From assembly GCF_900107965.1 (NCBI RefSeq), contig NZ_FNVU01000009.1, positions 62,001 through 126,000 of the forward strand: a stretch of 64,000 nucleotides of DNA, in the 5' to 3' direction. The stretch is from Actinacidiphila yanglinensis. GTDB lineage: Bacteria; Actinomycetota; Actinomycetes; Streptomycetales; Streptomycetaceae. The position numbers were made by a program, and so were the translations under genes. This document shows, one piece after another, positions 1 to 9,187 of the stretch. The notes beneath the pieces are model-generated. The model saw only the letters and a list, made by a program, of their open reading frames with translations. It did no database searches and had not been told where the DNA came from. Every line of letters begins with the position of its first letter. The stretch's first letter is position 1.

Positions 1-1365
<1,365 letters not shown>

Positions 1366-1371
1366 ACCGGG

Positions 1372-2406
1372 TCACTCCGGTTTGTAGGAAGGGCCGGGGG
1401 GCGGCACGAAGGACTTCGCGTCCGCCCCCAGCCACTGCTTCTCCAGGCCGGTCAGCGTGCCGTCCTGCCGCATCTGCTGCAGCACCCCGTTGACGAAGCG
1501 GACGAGGTCGGTCTGGTCCTTGCGCATCGCGATGCCGTGCGGCTCCTTGGTGAAGCGCGGGCCGATCAGCTTGGTGTTCGGGTCCTGCGCGGCCAGCCCG
1601 ATCAGGATCGTGTCGTCGGTGGAGACCGCGTCGACCTTGCCGACCTGCATCAGCATCAGGCAGTCCGTCCAGTCCTTGACCGCCACGGGCACCACCGGAT
1701 GCTTCTTCAGTCCCTTGAGGGTGTCGATGGACGTGGTGCCGGAGGCGGCGCACACCCGCTTGCCGCCGAGGTCGTCGATGGACGTCGCGGTCGAGGACTT
1801 GGGCACCAGCACCCGCTGGCCGGCGTCCATGTAGTCGGTCGAGAACGCCACCGACTTCCAGCGGTCGCAGTTGATCGTCATCGAGTCGATGACGATGTCC
1901 ACGGACGACCGGTGGGTCGTCTTGTCGGGCTGGAGCACCGCGAGCCGGGCGTTGGAGGAGATCGTCTTGAACTGGATCCGGTCGGGCGAGCCGAACAGCG
2001 CGGTCGAGATCCGCTTGAGCAGCTCGATCTCGAAACCGTCCAACTCCCCGGTGAGCGGGTTGCGGTAGCCGAAGAGGTAGGAGTTCTGGTCCACCCCGGC
2101 GATCAGCCGGCCGCGCTTGACGATCGCGGCCATGGTGCTGCCGGACGGCATGTGCCCGGGTTGCGGCATCGAGCCCTGCGGCCGGTAGCTCTCCAGCGGG
2201 TGGCAGGACTCGTCGTCCGCGGGCGCGCTGCCGGGCAGGCCGGCCGGAGCCGCCTGGGGTAACGCGCCGTGCGGGCCGGGCTCCCGGCCGCCGCCGTGGT
2301 CCGTGCCCGAGGGTGCTGCGCAGCCGCCCGTGCCGAGTACGGCCGCCACCACCAGCCCCGCGGTCGCGGCCGCCCATCTTCCGCGCCGCATCGCACCTAC
2401 GACCAC
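1372..2406 (-). CDS. Family 3 amino-acid-type ABC transporter substrate-binding lipoprotein
   Basis: Probable secreted solute receptor. A short Arg-rich N-terminus and hydrophobic stretch end in a lipobox (LGTGGC, Cys29), so it should be lipid-anchored outside the membrane. From about residue 90 it has the SBP_bac_3 pattern (VKRGRLIAGVDQNS, LDGFEIELLKRI, DIVIDSMTI) typical of glutamate/glutamine-type receptors. No permease or ATPase gene is adjacent, so the partner transporter is encoded elsewhere. GTG start at 2406 chosen because GGAGGAGG lies 5 bases upstream; an ATG five codons later is possible. Codon 49 is TTA (complement of 2260-2262), which suggests bldA dependence. Ligand is not known. 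Confidence 0.85.
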   Translation of the reverse strand: MVVGAMRRGRWAAATAGLVVAAVLGTGGCAAPSGTDHGGGREPGPHGALPQAAPAGLPGSAPADDESCHPLESYRPQGSMPQPGHMPSGSTMAAIVKRGRLIAGVDQNSYLFGYRNPLTGELDGFEIELLKRISTALFGSPDRIQFKTISSNARLAVLQPDKTTHRSSVDIVIDSMTINCDRWKSVAFSTDYMDAGQRVLVPKSSTATSIDDLGGKRVCAASGTTSIDTLKGLKKHPVVPVAVKDWTDCLMLMQVGKVDAVSTDDTILIGLAAQDPNTKLIGPRFTKEPHGIAMRKDQTDLVRFVNGVLQQMRQDGTLTGLEKQWLGADAKSFVPPPGPSYKPE

Positions 2407-2484
2407 CGGACCTCCTCCGTCGCGCGCCCTTTGCCCAAGTGACGTCGGGGCCCGCCCGCCAGTTCCCGGAAAACGGCCGCGATG

Positions 2485-3000
2485 TCAGCCGAGGGTGAGC
2501 GCCCACTCGCCGAGCGTCGCGACATCGGCGGCGCTCAGGCCCTCCCGGGGGTCGATCCACCGCAGCAGTGCCCGCGCCGGGTGGTGCCGGCGCACCCACG
2601 CGTCGTCGGCGGCGCCGATCTCGTCGTCCACCCAGGCGAAGGGCCGCCCGCCGGCGAACCGCACCAGCGACTCCGTCTTCCAGAACATCCCGCCCGCGGG
2701 CGCCTCGCGCAGCTCCGGCCAGTGCACCACCGGCAGTTCGGGCAGCCCGATCAGCGGGCCGATCAGCGTGTTCGCCTCGTCCTCCCAGGTGGTCGCCCAC
2801 GCCAGGGTGAACAGGTCGGCCAGCTCGGCCAGTTGCCCGCCGTGTCCGGGGTTGAGCCAGACCGGCAGGGGCGGGAGTTCCGCGGGCCAGTGGGCCGGCC
2901 GCAGGCGGTGCAGGGCGTAGCCGCGGGGCAGCAGGTCCGGCGCCTCACCGGCATACGGGTTGAGCGGGCCGTCGACGTCGAGGAAGAGCCAGGGCTTCAC
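2485..3000 (-). CDS. Small HAD-like hydrolase-fold protein
   Basis: 171 residues opening with LFLDVDGPLNPY, a HAD motif I (DxDG). It resembles the HAD domain found with 'Swiss Army Knife' RNA-repair proteins, a family common in Streptomyces; later WVDDE could supply acidic motif residues. Enzymatic activity is not demonstrated by the sequence. GTG start at 3000 chosen because motif I follows immediately; the frame remains open upstream but there it shadows the acyltransferase gene. No clear Shine-Dalgarno. It starts 33 bases after the stop of the upstream acyltransferase gene, so the two may be cotranscribed. Confidence 0.72.
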   Translation of the reverse strand: MKPWLFLDVDGPLNPYAGEAPDLLPRGYALHRLRPAHWPAELPPLPVWLNPGHGGQLAELADLFTLAWATTWEDEANTLIGPLIGLPELPVVHWPELREAPAGGMFWKTESLVRFAGGRPFAWVDDEIGAADDAWVRRHHPARALLRWIDPREGLSAADVATLGEWALTLG

Positions 3001-3032
3001 GGGGGCGCCCGGTGCCGGCAGCGGGGCCGTGG

Positions 3033-3710
3033 TCAGGCGGCCTTGGCCTTCGTGGCGTAGATGTCGACGTACTCCTGGCCGCCGAGGTGCATCACCTGCG
3101 ACATCACCTCGTCGGTGACCGCGCGCAGCACGTACCGGTCGCGGTCCATGCCCTCGTACCGGGAGAAGTCCAGCGGGGTGCCGAAGCGGACCTTCACCGG
3201 GGCCAGCCGCGGCATGCCGGTGCCGCCGGGCTGCACCTTGTCGGTGCCGATCATCGCGAAGGGGATCACCGGGGCGCCGGTCATCAGCGCGAGCCGGGCG
3301 ATGCCGGTGCGGCCGCGGTAGAGGCGGCCGTCGGGGGAGCGGGTGCCCTCGGGGTAGATGCCGAAGATCCTGCCCTCCTCCAGCACCCGGCGCCCGGTCA
3401 TCAGGGCCGCCACACCGCCGTGGCCGCCGTCGCGGTCGACCGGGATCATGCCGCAGGTGGTGAAGAACCACGCCATCAGCCGGCCCTTGAAGCCCTTGCC
3501 GGTGACGTACTCGTCCTTGCCGATGAAGTAGACCTGCCGGTCCACCACCAGCGACAGGAACAGCGAGTCGATGAAGGTGACGTGGTTGCCCGCCAGGATC
3601 ACCGGCCCCTCGGCCGGGATGTGCTCCACGCCCTCCACCACCGGGCGGTACAGCACACGCATCAGGACCAGCAGAATCGCCTTCAGCACGCTGCGGGACA
3701 TGCGGGACAA
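3033..3710 (-). CDS. 1-acylglycerol-3-phosphate O-acyltransferase (PlsC-type)
   Basis: 225 residues. Transfers an acyl group to lysophosphatidic acid or a related acceptor at the membrane. The catalytic HX4D motif is NHVTFID (His43, Asp48), and the glycerol-phosphate-binding motif YPEGTRS follows around residue 120; an N-terminal hydrophobic stretch (residues 8-21) can associate with membrane. Start at 3710 is supported by GGAGGGG about 7 bases upstream; a second in-frame ATG occurs three codons later. The exact acceptor cannot be read from sequence. Confidence 0.88.
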   Translation of the reverse strand: MSRMSRSVLKAILLVLMRVLYRPVVEGVEHIPAEGPVILAGNHVTFIDSLFLSLVVDRQVYFIGKDEYVTGKGFKGRLMAWFFTTCGMIPVDRDGGHGGVAALMTGRRVLEEGRIFGIYPEGTRSPDGRLYRGRTGIARLALMTGAPVIPFAMIGTDKVQPGGTGMPRLAPVKVRFGTPLDFSRYEGMDRDRYVLRAVTDEVMSQVMHLGGQEYVDIYATKAKAA

Positions 3711-4233
3711 CGGACCCCTCCGGGCTCGTACGGACGACTACCTGCCGGACCGACCCTACCGGCCCGTACGCTTCGACGATACTTCCGCGGGCGGCGCCGG
3801 CGCACGCCGGGTTCACCCACCCGACACCACGCGTTGGCGCAGGCCGCGACGGGTGCCGCGGGGTCCCGTCGGACCCCGCCGCTTCCCGCGGAACGGGCGG
3901 GAGTTGGGAATCTCACAGCGCTGTGCGGCCGCCGTCCTTCCGGGTGCCGCCCGTACTCCCCCCGAACGGTGCTGAATTCGAGGGTTGAATCCCCGGTGGG
4001 ACGGGGTAATGCACGGTAAACAGTCGACGTCCCGGTGTGGCTCCGGCCCGCCCCGGCGGCACTGGGACGGGCGCCGCGGCAGCGGTACCCGATCGGTTCG
4101 TTTGTGCGATCATCGGCGCCAGCGGAGGCGACATCGAGCGCACATTCGTATCAACTCCGCACAGGCACACGTTCCGGGCGCGTACCACACCCTCACCTGC
4201 CCGGACGGATTTCGAAGGGGAGGCCCGCGCGAC
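3711..4233. other. Divergent intergenic region, 523 bases
   Basis: Lies between the divergent acyltransferase and GNAT genes. No convincing protein gene. For the plus-strand gene the best promoter-like pair is TTGAAT (3985-3990), a 16-base spacer, then TAATGC (4007-4012), which would leave a leader of ~215 bases; this is weak. GC-rich stretches near 3790-3900 show no obvious stable hairpin. Confidence 0.35.
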
Positions 4234-4755
4234 ATGGGCATGAGCGTGACCATCTCTACGGCGAACCACAGCGACGCCGAGAAGATCCTGAAACTCCAGT
4301 ACCTGTGCTATCAGGGCGAAGCCGAGCTCTACGGCGACTACACCATCGAACCGCTCACCCAGACCCTGGACGACCTGCGCGCCGAACTCGCCGGAGGCAC
4401 CGTCCTCGTGGCGCGGCTCGGCGAGGAGGTCGTCGGTTCCGTACGCGGCGCCGTCGACGACGACGGCACCGCCCGCATCGGCAAGCTCATAGTCCACCCC
4501 CGGATGCAGCGGCACGGCCTCGGCGGCCGGCTGCTCGCCGCACTCGAGGACCGCCTCGCCGCCGAAGCCGAGGCCAAGCGCTACCGCCTGTTCACCGGCC
4601 ACCGCAGCCAGGTGAACCTGCGGATGTACCGCAAGCTCGGCTACGAGCAGGTGGGCGCCGCGGAGCCGGTCAACCGCCGGCTCAGCCTGGTGTACATGGA
4701 GAAGTCGGCGCCCGAGCCGCCGGCCCGGGCCGGCAACTACGCGGCCACCGCCTGA
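4234..4755 (+). CDS. GNAT family N-acetyltransferase
   Basis: 173 residues. The GNAT acetyl-CoA-binding signature is clear in IGKLIVHPRMQRHGLGGRLLAALE, followed by the C-terminal strand FTGHRSQVNLRMYRKLGYE. Substrate unknown. ATG at 4234 chosen because AAGGGGAGG lies at 4216-4224; a second ATG two codons later is possible. The frame stays open far upstream, but that part lacks GNAT similarity. Its stop is a single base from the stop of the convergent membrane-protein gene. Confidence 0.85.
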   Translation: MGMSVTISTANHSDAEKILKLQYLCYQGEAELYGDYTIEPLTQTLDDLRAELAGGTVLVARLGEEVVGSVRGAVDDDGTARIGKLIVHPRMQRHGLGGRLLAALEDRLAAEAEAKRYRLFTGHRSQVNLRMYRKLGYEQVGAAEPVNRRLSLVYMEKSAPEPPARAGNYAATA

Positions 4756-4756
4756 G

Positions 4757-5350
4757 CTACGCGCCTCCGGTCCCGGTCTGCTGCGACCGAGCCGTCTCCG
4801 CCCCCTGCCGGGCGGAGCGGCGCAGCCACAGCAGGCCGGTGACCGGCAGCACGATCGGCAGGAACACGTAGCCGATGCCGAAGTCGGACCACACCGTCGC
4901 GTCGGGGAACGCCGACGAGTCGACGACGGTCCAGATGCCCACGGTGATCACCCCGAGCAGTTCCGCCGAGCAGGACACCAGGGCCACCCTGCGGGCCGTC
5001 TCCCCGCCCCGCCACAGCGCGAGCGTGATCACCGCGTAGACCACTCCGGCCACCCCGGACAGCACGTACGCCAGCGGCGCCTCGTGGTACTTCGTGCTCA
5101 GCTGCACGATCGAGCGGGACAGCGCCGCCACCGTGAACACCCCGTACAGCGACAGCAGCAGCCGCCCGGGCCCGGTCCCGATCCTCGCCTTCGCGGACGG
5201 TGCGGCCTCGGGTTCACCGGCGGCCGGGGCCGCCTCGGAGCCGGTGTGCTCCGTGCGGGCCTGCGCGGAGCGGGGCGCCGCGGCCGGCGCCTGCCGGGAT
5301 GTCGTCACGTTCGTGCCCTCACTCGCGTTCTCGGTACTGCCCTCAGCCAT
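4757..5350 (-). CDS. Integral membrane protein, four predicted helices
   Basis: 197 residues. The first ~58 residues are Ala/Pro/Glu-rich and probably disordered and cytoplasmic; four hydrophobic segments follow (approximately residues 60-80, 95-115, 122-143, 155-175), ending in a basic tail. Not recognised beyond being a typical Streptomyces membrane protein. Its start overlaps the end of the upstream membrane-protein gene by 8 bases (5343-5350), so they are translationally coupled and may act together. Confidence 0.75.
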   Translation of the reverse strand: MAEGSTENASEGTNVTTSRQAPAAAPRSAQARTEHTGSEAAPAAGEPEAAPSAKARIGTGPGRLLLSLYGVFTVAALSRSIVQLSTKYHEAPLAYVLSGVAGVVYAVITLALWRGGETARRVALVSCSAELLGVITVGIWTVVDSSAFPDATVWSDFGIGYVFLPIVLPVTGLLWLRRSARQGAETARSQQTGTGGA

Positions 5351-5711
5351 GTCCCGCTCCCCAGATCTGGTGCAGCCGCAGTTCGAGCACCGCCAGGATC
5401 ACCCCGCCGGCCGCGACGATCGCCGAGCCCCAACGCGTCCGCTCCTCCAGCGACATGAGCGCGGCGGCGGGTATCGCGCAGACCGCGCCGATCAGGTAGG
5501 GGAGGAACACCGCCATCCCGTGCTCCGGCCGGTCCCCCCGGGCGAGCTGCGCGATCGACACCACCAGCTGGACCACCACCAGCAGGGTGACCACGGCCAT
5601 CCCCGCGAAGTGCCAGTCCTTGGTCGCCGAGTCGCGGTACGCCGCCCAGCCGCACCACGCCGCGAGCGCCAGCGCCGGCACGGCGACCGTCCAGATGAGC
5701 CAATCGAGCAT
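5343..5711 (-). CDS. Small integral membrane protein, four predicted helices
   Basis: 122 residues, almost entirely hydrophobic: segments around residues 5-22, 36-58, 68-88 and 95-112. No catalytic motif. First gene of a two-gene membrane-protein operon with the 197-residue protein, with which it overlaps by 8 bases. Function unknown. Confidence 0.75.
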   Translation of the reverse strand: MLDWLIWTVAVPALALAAWCGWAAYRDSATKDWHFAGMAVVTLLVVVQLVVSIAQLARGDRPEHGMAVFLPYLIGAVCAIPAAALMSLEERTRWGSAIVAAGGVILAVLELRLHQIWGAGHG

Positions 5712-5842
5712 GCGATGACTGTATTACGGGCGCCGACCCGCCCCCGCCGCCGGGTTCCCGGGCGGCAGCCACGACCGCGACGCCACGACGCGACGGCACA
5801 AGGTCACGGGGTGGCGGGGTGCGGACGGCCGCCGGCTCCGCT

Positions 5843-6703
5843 TCAGACGCGCCGGGCCCAGTAGACGTCCGTGGTGTACGGCATGTCGATCGCCCCGCTG
5901 CCCCGCGTCGCGTCGTGCGAGCCCAGCACCTCCTGGAGCTCCGCCCGCACCCGCTCCTGCCGGGCCGGGTCGAGCACGGCTATGTGGCTCGAGGACATCA
6001 TCCGCTCCACCACGTCCGCGACGGTGGTCGAGTGCGGGTTCGGCCAGTGCCGCTCCTCGATCGCGCCCCAGCCCGGGCGGGCGGCGAACACCTCGCGCCA
6101 CCCGTTGCCCGGCCCGGCGTCCGCCGCCGCGTCCGCCGCCAGGTCGACCGCCGTGTCCGCCGCCGTTCCCGCGTCGCCCGCCCGGCCCGGGCCGGAGGTC
6201 AGCGGCGGGCTCGGCAGGTCGCGCGGCGCCAGCCGGAAGTAGATGTCCTGGTAGTCCCGCACCCACGGCACCGACGTGTCGTACGTGTTCCACACCAGTA
6301 CCAGCGCCCCGCCGGGCCGCAGCAGCCGCTCCACCTCCGCCAGCGCCCGGTCCGCCTCGAACCAGTGCCAGGACTGCGCCGCCACCACCGCGTCCGCGCA
6401 CCCCGCCGGCAGCCCGGTGTCCTCCGCGGTACCCGCCGACACCGCCACCCCCGGCAGTAGCTCCGCCAGCCGCTCCCGCATCTCCGCCACCGGCTCCACC
6501 GCGAGCACCTCGGCCCCGGTCAGCGCCAGCAGCCGGGTGAACTTGCCGGTGCCGGCGCCCAGGTCGACCACGGTGCGGCCACGCTCCAGCGGCAGGGCGT
6601 CCGCGATGGCGGCAAGGGTCGCGAGCGGATAGGAGGGCCGGGAGCGCTCGTAGACCCCCGCGGCCCGCTGATAGCCGACTCCTGCTGCGTGGTGCACTCT
6701 CAC
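5843..6703 (-). CDS. Class I SAM-dependent methyltransferase
   Basis: 286 residues from the GTG at 6703 (a GTG two codons later is equally possible). Motif I VVDLGAGTGKFTRLLA binds S-adenosylmethionine; AVEPVAEMRERL is motif post-I, and ADAVVAAQSWHWF matches the small-molecule methyltransferases annotated as Methyltransf_11. An Asp/Ala-rich insert (AADTAVDLAADAAADAG) interrupts the C-terminal half. Substrate unknown. The frame is open upstream to 6901, but those residues are Arg-rich shadow sequence. Divergent from the next GNAT gene. Confidence 0.83.
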   Translation of the reverse strand: MRVHHAAGVGYQRAAGVYERSRPSYPLATLAAIADALPLERGRTVVDLGAGTGKFTRLLALTGAEVLAVEPVAEMRERLAELLPGVAVSAGTAEDTGLPAGCADAVVAAQSWHWFEADRALAEVERLLRPGGALVLVWNTYDTSVPWVRDYQDIYFRLAPRDLPSPPLTSGPGRAGDAGTAADTAVDLAADAAADAGPGNGWREVFAARPGWGAIEERHWPNPHSTTVADVVERMMSSSHIAVLDPARQERVRAELQEVLGSHDATRGSGAIDMPYTTDVYWARRV

Positions 6704-6925
6704 GCGGGCTGACGGTAGCAGGATCGGATGACGTTCACGGATACCAGGACCGAACGGTGGGACACCTTGTTCCCCGGCCATTCCCCGTACGCTGGGGGCG
6801 AGTTCACCCGCGCCCCGGTGCGTCCGCCCGCGCCGCGCCGCCGCACGCGCCGACCCTGCCCGGTCCACCCGGGACGGGATACTGCATGCTGTGCAATCCA
6901 CCCATGCCCTGGTTACGGAGCACGA

Positions 6926-7558
6926 ATGATCTCCACCTTTCCGGACATCTCACTCAGTACGGACCGGCTGGTGCTGCGCCCGTACGACGAGGACGACATC
7001 CCCTCTCTCGTGGAGATGATGAACGACGACCTGATCGCGGCGTGGACGAACGTGCCCCAGCCCTACGCCGAGGCCGACGCGCTCGACTTCGTCACCCGGA
7101 CCGCGCCCGCCGAGCGCGAGCAGGGCCGCGGCCTGGTGCTGGCCGTCACCGAGATGCTCACCCAGCGGCTGGTCGGCACCGTCACCCTCCAGCACACCGA
7201 CTGGCGCATCCGCGGCACCGAGGCCGGCTACCTCACCGCCAACTGGGCCCGCGGCGAGGGATACGCCTGCGAGTCCGCGCTCGCCGTATGCCGCTGGCTC
7301 TTCCGTGAACAGGGCTTCGAACGGGTCGAGCTGCGCACCGCCGCCGACAACACCGCCTCGCAGCAGGTCGCCCAGAAGATCGGCTGTGTCAGCGAGGGGG
7401 TGCTGCGCAGCGCCGGGATCGTCCGTACCCGCCCCGACGGCGACCCCGCAGGCGCCTGGACCGACATCCGTGCCGACCTGCTCGTGTGGAGCCTGCTGCG
7501 CGAGGACCTCGACTACCCGGCCGACCCCTTCGGTGCGGGAGCCTTGCGGATGGCCTGA
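6926..7558 (+). CDS. GNAT family N-acetyltransferase (RimJ/RimL-like)
   Basis: 210 residues. Opens LSTDRLVLRPYDEDD, the standard start of RimJ/RimL-type acetyltransferases, and has the AcCoA-binding region GYLTANWARGEGYACESA and the NTASQQVAQKIGC segment. It probably acetylates a protein N-terminus or a small molecule; the target is not visible. ATG at 6926 chosen because GGAG lies 5 bases upstream; the long upstream open frame lacks family similarity. Confidence 0.87.
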   Translation: MISTFPDISLSTDRLVLRPYDEDDIPSLVEMMNDDLIAAWTNVPQPYAEADALDFVTRTAPAEREQGRGLVLAVTEMLTQRLVGTVTLQHTDWRIRGTEAGYLTANWARGEGYACESALAVCRWLFREQGFERVELRTAADNTASQQVAQKIGCVSEGVLRSAGIVRTRPDGDPAGAWTDIRADLLVWSLLREDLDYPADPFGAGALRMA

Positions 7559-7618
7559 CCCGACCGGGAGGTTAGGGTTCGTAGCCGGGACGCTCACACG
7601 CCATGGAGGCACACGACG

Positions 7619-8845
7619 ATGGCCGACCGCGTCACCGTGATCGGATGGGACGGATCTCCGCTGTCCGGTGCGGCACGGGCCGCCCTGGACGCCGCCACGC
7701 TCGTGGCCGGCACCCGGCACCACCTGGCACTGCCGTACGTGCCCGGCGGGGCCGAGCAGATCGTGCTGGGCAGCATCGACATCGCCGCGCGCCGGATCGC
7801 CGGGCACCGCGGCACCGCGGTCGTGCTGGCCGACGGCGACCCCGGCTTCTTCGGCGTCGTCCGCGCGCTGCGGGCACCCGAACTCGGCCTGGAGGTCGAG
7901 GTCGTGCCCGCCGTCTCCGCGGTCGCGCGGGCCTTCTCCCGCGCCGGGATGCCCTGGGACGACGCCCGCGTGGTCGTGGCCACCGGCCGCACCCTGCGAC
8001 GCGCGGTGAACGTCTGCCGCGCGAACGCGAAGGTCGCCGTGCTCACCGCGCCGGGCGCCGGCCCGGCCGAACTCGCGCTGATGCTCAACGGGGTGCACCG
8101 TACCTTCGTGATCTGCGAGGCGCTCGGCACCGAGCAGGAGGAGGTGACCGTGCTCACCTCCGACAAGGTCGCCGACCACATATGGCGCGACCCGAACGTC
8201 GTGCTGGTGGTGGGAGGCATCTCCGCCCGCGGGCACGGCGTCGCCGCCCTCGGCGGCCCCGCCACCCACTCCGGCGGCGGCTGGATCGCCGGCCGCGACC
8301 CCGGCTTCCCCGGCCGGACCCGCGGCTGGGCGCTGCCCGCGGCGGAGTACGGCGGCCACCTCCCGGCGGAACTACGCGCCTTCCAACTCGCCCGGCTCGG
8401 CCCGAGACCCGGGGACCTGGTGTGGGACATCGGCGCCGCCGACGGCTCGCTCGCGGTGGAGGCGGCCGGCTTCGGCGCCGCGGTCATCGCGGTGGACCGC
8501 GACGGCGACGCCTGCGACTGGATCACCGCGACCGCGCGCCGCACCGGGGTGCAACTCCAGGTCGTGCACGGCCCCGCGCCGGCCGCGCTGGAGGACCTGC
8601 CCGAACCCGACGTGGTCCGGATCGGCACCGCCGACCCGGAGGTCGCCGCCGCCTGCGCGGCCCGCCGGCCGGAGCGGATCGTCACCGCGGCCGGCAACCG
8701 GGACGAGGCCGAGGCGATCAGCAGAGCGCTGACCGAGGGCGGTTACGACGTGGAGTGCGCGCTGCTCCAATCCGTCGAACTGGACAGCGAATGGGCCGAG
8801 CGTGAGCGATCGGTCAACTTCGCCCTGAGTGGCACCCGGCGCTGA
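7619..8845 (+). CDS. cobL: Precorrin-6Y C5,15-methyltransferase (decarboxylating), CbiE-CbiT fusion
   Basis: 408 residues. Cobalamin biosynthesis: methylates the corrin ring at C5 and C15 and decarboxylates the C12 acetate. The N-terminal half (1-200) is a tetrapyrrole methylase (CbiE) with VTVIGWDGSPLS and LADGDPGFFGV; the C-terminal half (~250-400) is CbiT with the SAM motif VWDIGAADGSLAVEAA. RBS GGAGG precedes the ATG. A TAGGGT -10-like element is at 7573-7578. A 7-bp hairpin follows the stop. It lies next to cobT and a cobA/cysG-like gene, forming a loose cobalamin cluster. Confidence 0.93.
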   Translation: MADRVTVIGWDGSPLSGAARAALDAATLVAGTRHHLALPYVPGGAEQIVLGSIDIAARRIAGHRGTAVVLADGDPGFFGVVRALRAPELGLEVEVVPAVSAVARAFSRAGMPWDDARVVVATGRTLRRAVNVCRANAKVAVLTAPGAGPAELALMLNGVHRTFVICEALGTEQEEVTVLTSDKVADHIWRDPNVVLVVGGISARGHGVAALGGPATHSGGGWIAGRDPGFPGRTRGWALPAAEYGGHLPAELRAFQLARLGPRPGDLVWDIGAADGSLAVEAAGFGAAVIAVDRDGDACDWITATARRTGVQLQVVHGPAPAALEDLPEPDVVRIGTADPEVAAACAARRPERIVTAAGNRDEAEAISRALTEGGYDVECALLQSVELDSEWAERERSVNFALSGTRR

Positions 8846-9183
8846 CCGGAAGCCGCCAGAAAGCCGCCCGGAGGCGGCTCGCCGCCATCCCCGATCCACG
8901 GTCAACGGGACCGGTGCGAAAGGCGTTTCTGCTGGTGGCAGCGGTACTTACCAGGCAGATGTGAGATACGTCCCGAGGTGCGGACCAGCGGCCTGAGCCC
9001 GGTCGTGCCCGGGGTAGGCTGACGGATCGTTGTGCCGTCATCACACGTTGACGGGCCGTCGAGCTGTGCGGGCGTCCCTGTCCGACGTGCCGCATCCCGG
9101 GCCCGCTCGTTGTTGTTGCAGGGGGTCGGGGCGGGCAGGGCGCAGCGGTCGGAAGGAGCGAAACCGATGGGCGAGGGGCACGC
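8846..9183 (+). other. cobL-cobT intergenic leader, 338 bases
   Basis: Contains the cobL hairpin, then a -10-like TAGGCT (9015-9020) without a convincing -35, and a ~150-base leader before the fused bluB-cobT gene. I looked for a cobalamin-riboswitch B12 box and did not see one. The leader ends in a strong GGAAGGAG (9151-9158) placed for a six-codon micro-ORF rather than for cobT itself. Confidence 0.4.
8862..8879 (+). terminator. Short GC hairpin after cobL
   Basis: AGCCGCC and GGCGGCT form a perfect 7-bp stem around a CGGA tetraloop, 17 bases after the cobL stop. The left arm is duplicated at 8851-8857. No T-tract, as is common for Streptomyces terminators. Confidence 0.5.
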
Positions 9184-9187
9184 ATGA
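9167..9187 (+). CDS. Six-codon leader micro-ORF overlapping the cobT start
   Basis: ATG at 9167 lies 8 bases after GGAAGGAG and reads MGEGHA before TGA at 9185-9187. That stop overlaps the cobT ATG (9184) in an ATGA arrangement. The strong ribosome-binding site is ideally spaced for this ATG and is 25 bases from the cobT ATG, whose own SD is the weaker GAGGGG. Translation of cobT may therefore be coupled to the micro-ORF. Whether it is translated is inference. Confidence 0.35.
   Translation: MGEGHA

Noticed and set aside
3913-4602. 229-codon minus-strand ORF over the GNAT start
   Set aside because: Antisense to a clear GNAT domain; no RBS or family pattern.
8846-9183. Cobalamin riboswitch before cobT
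   Set aside because: No B12-box-like element or convincing riboswitch core could be found by eye; a covariance-model search would decide.
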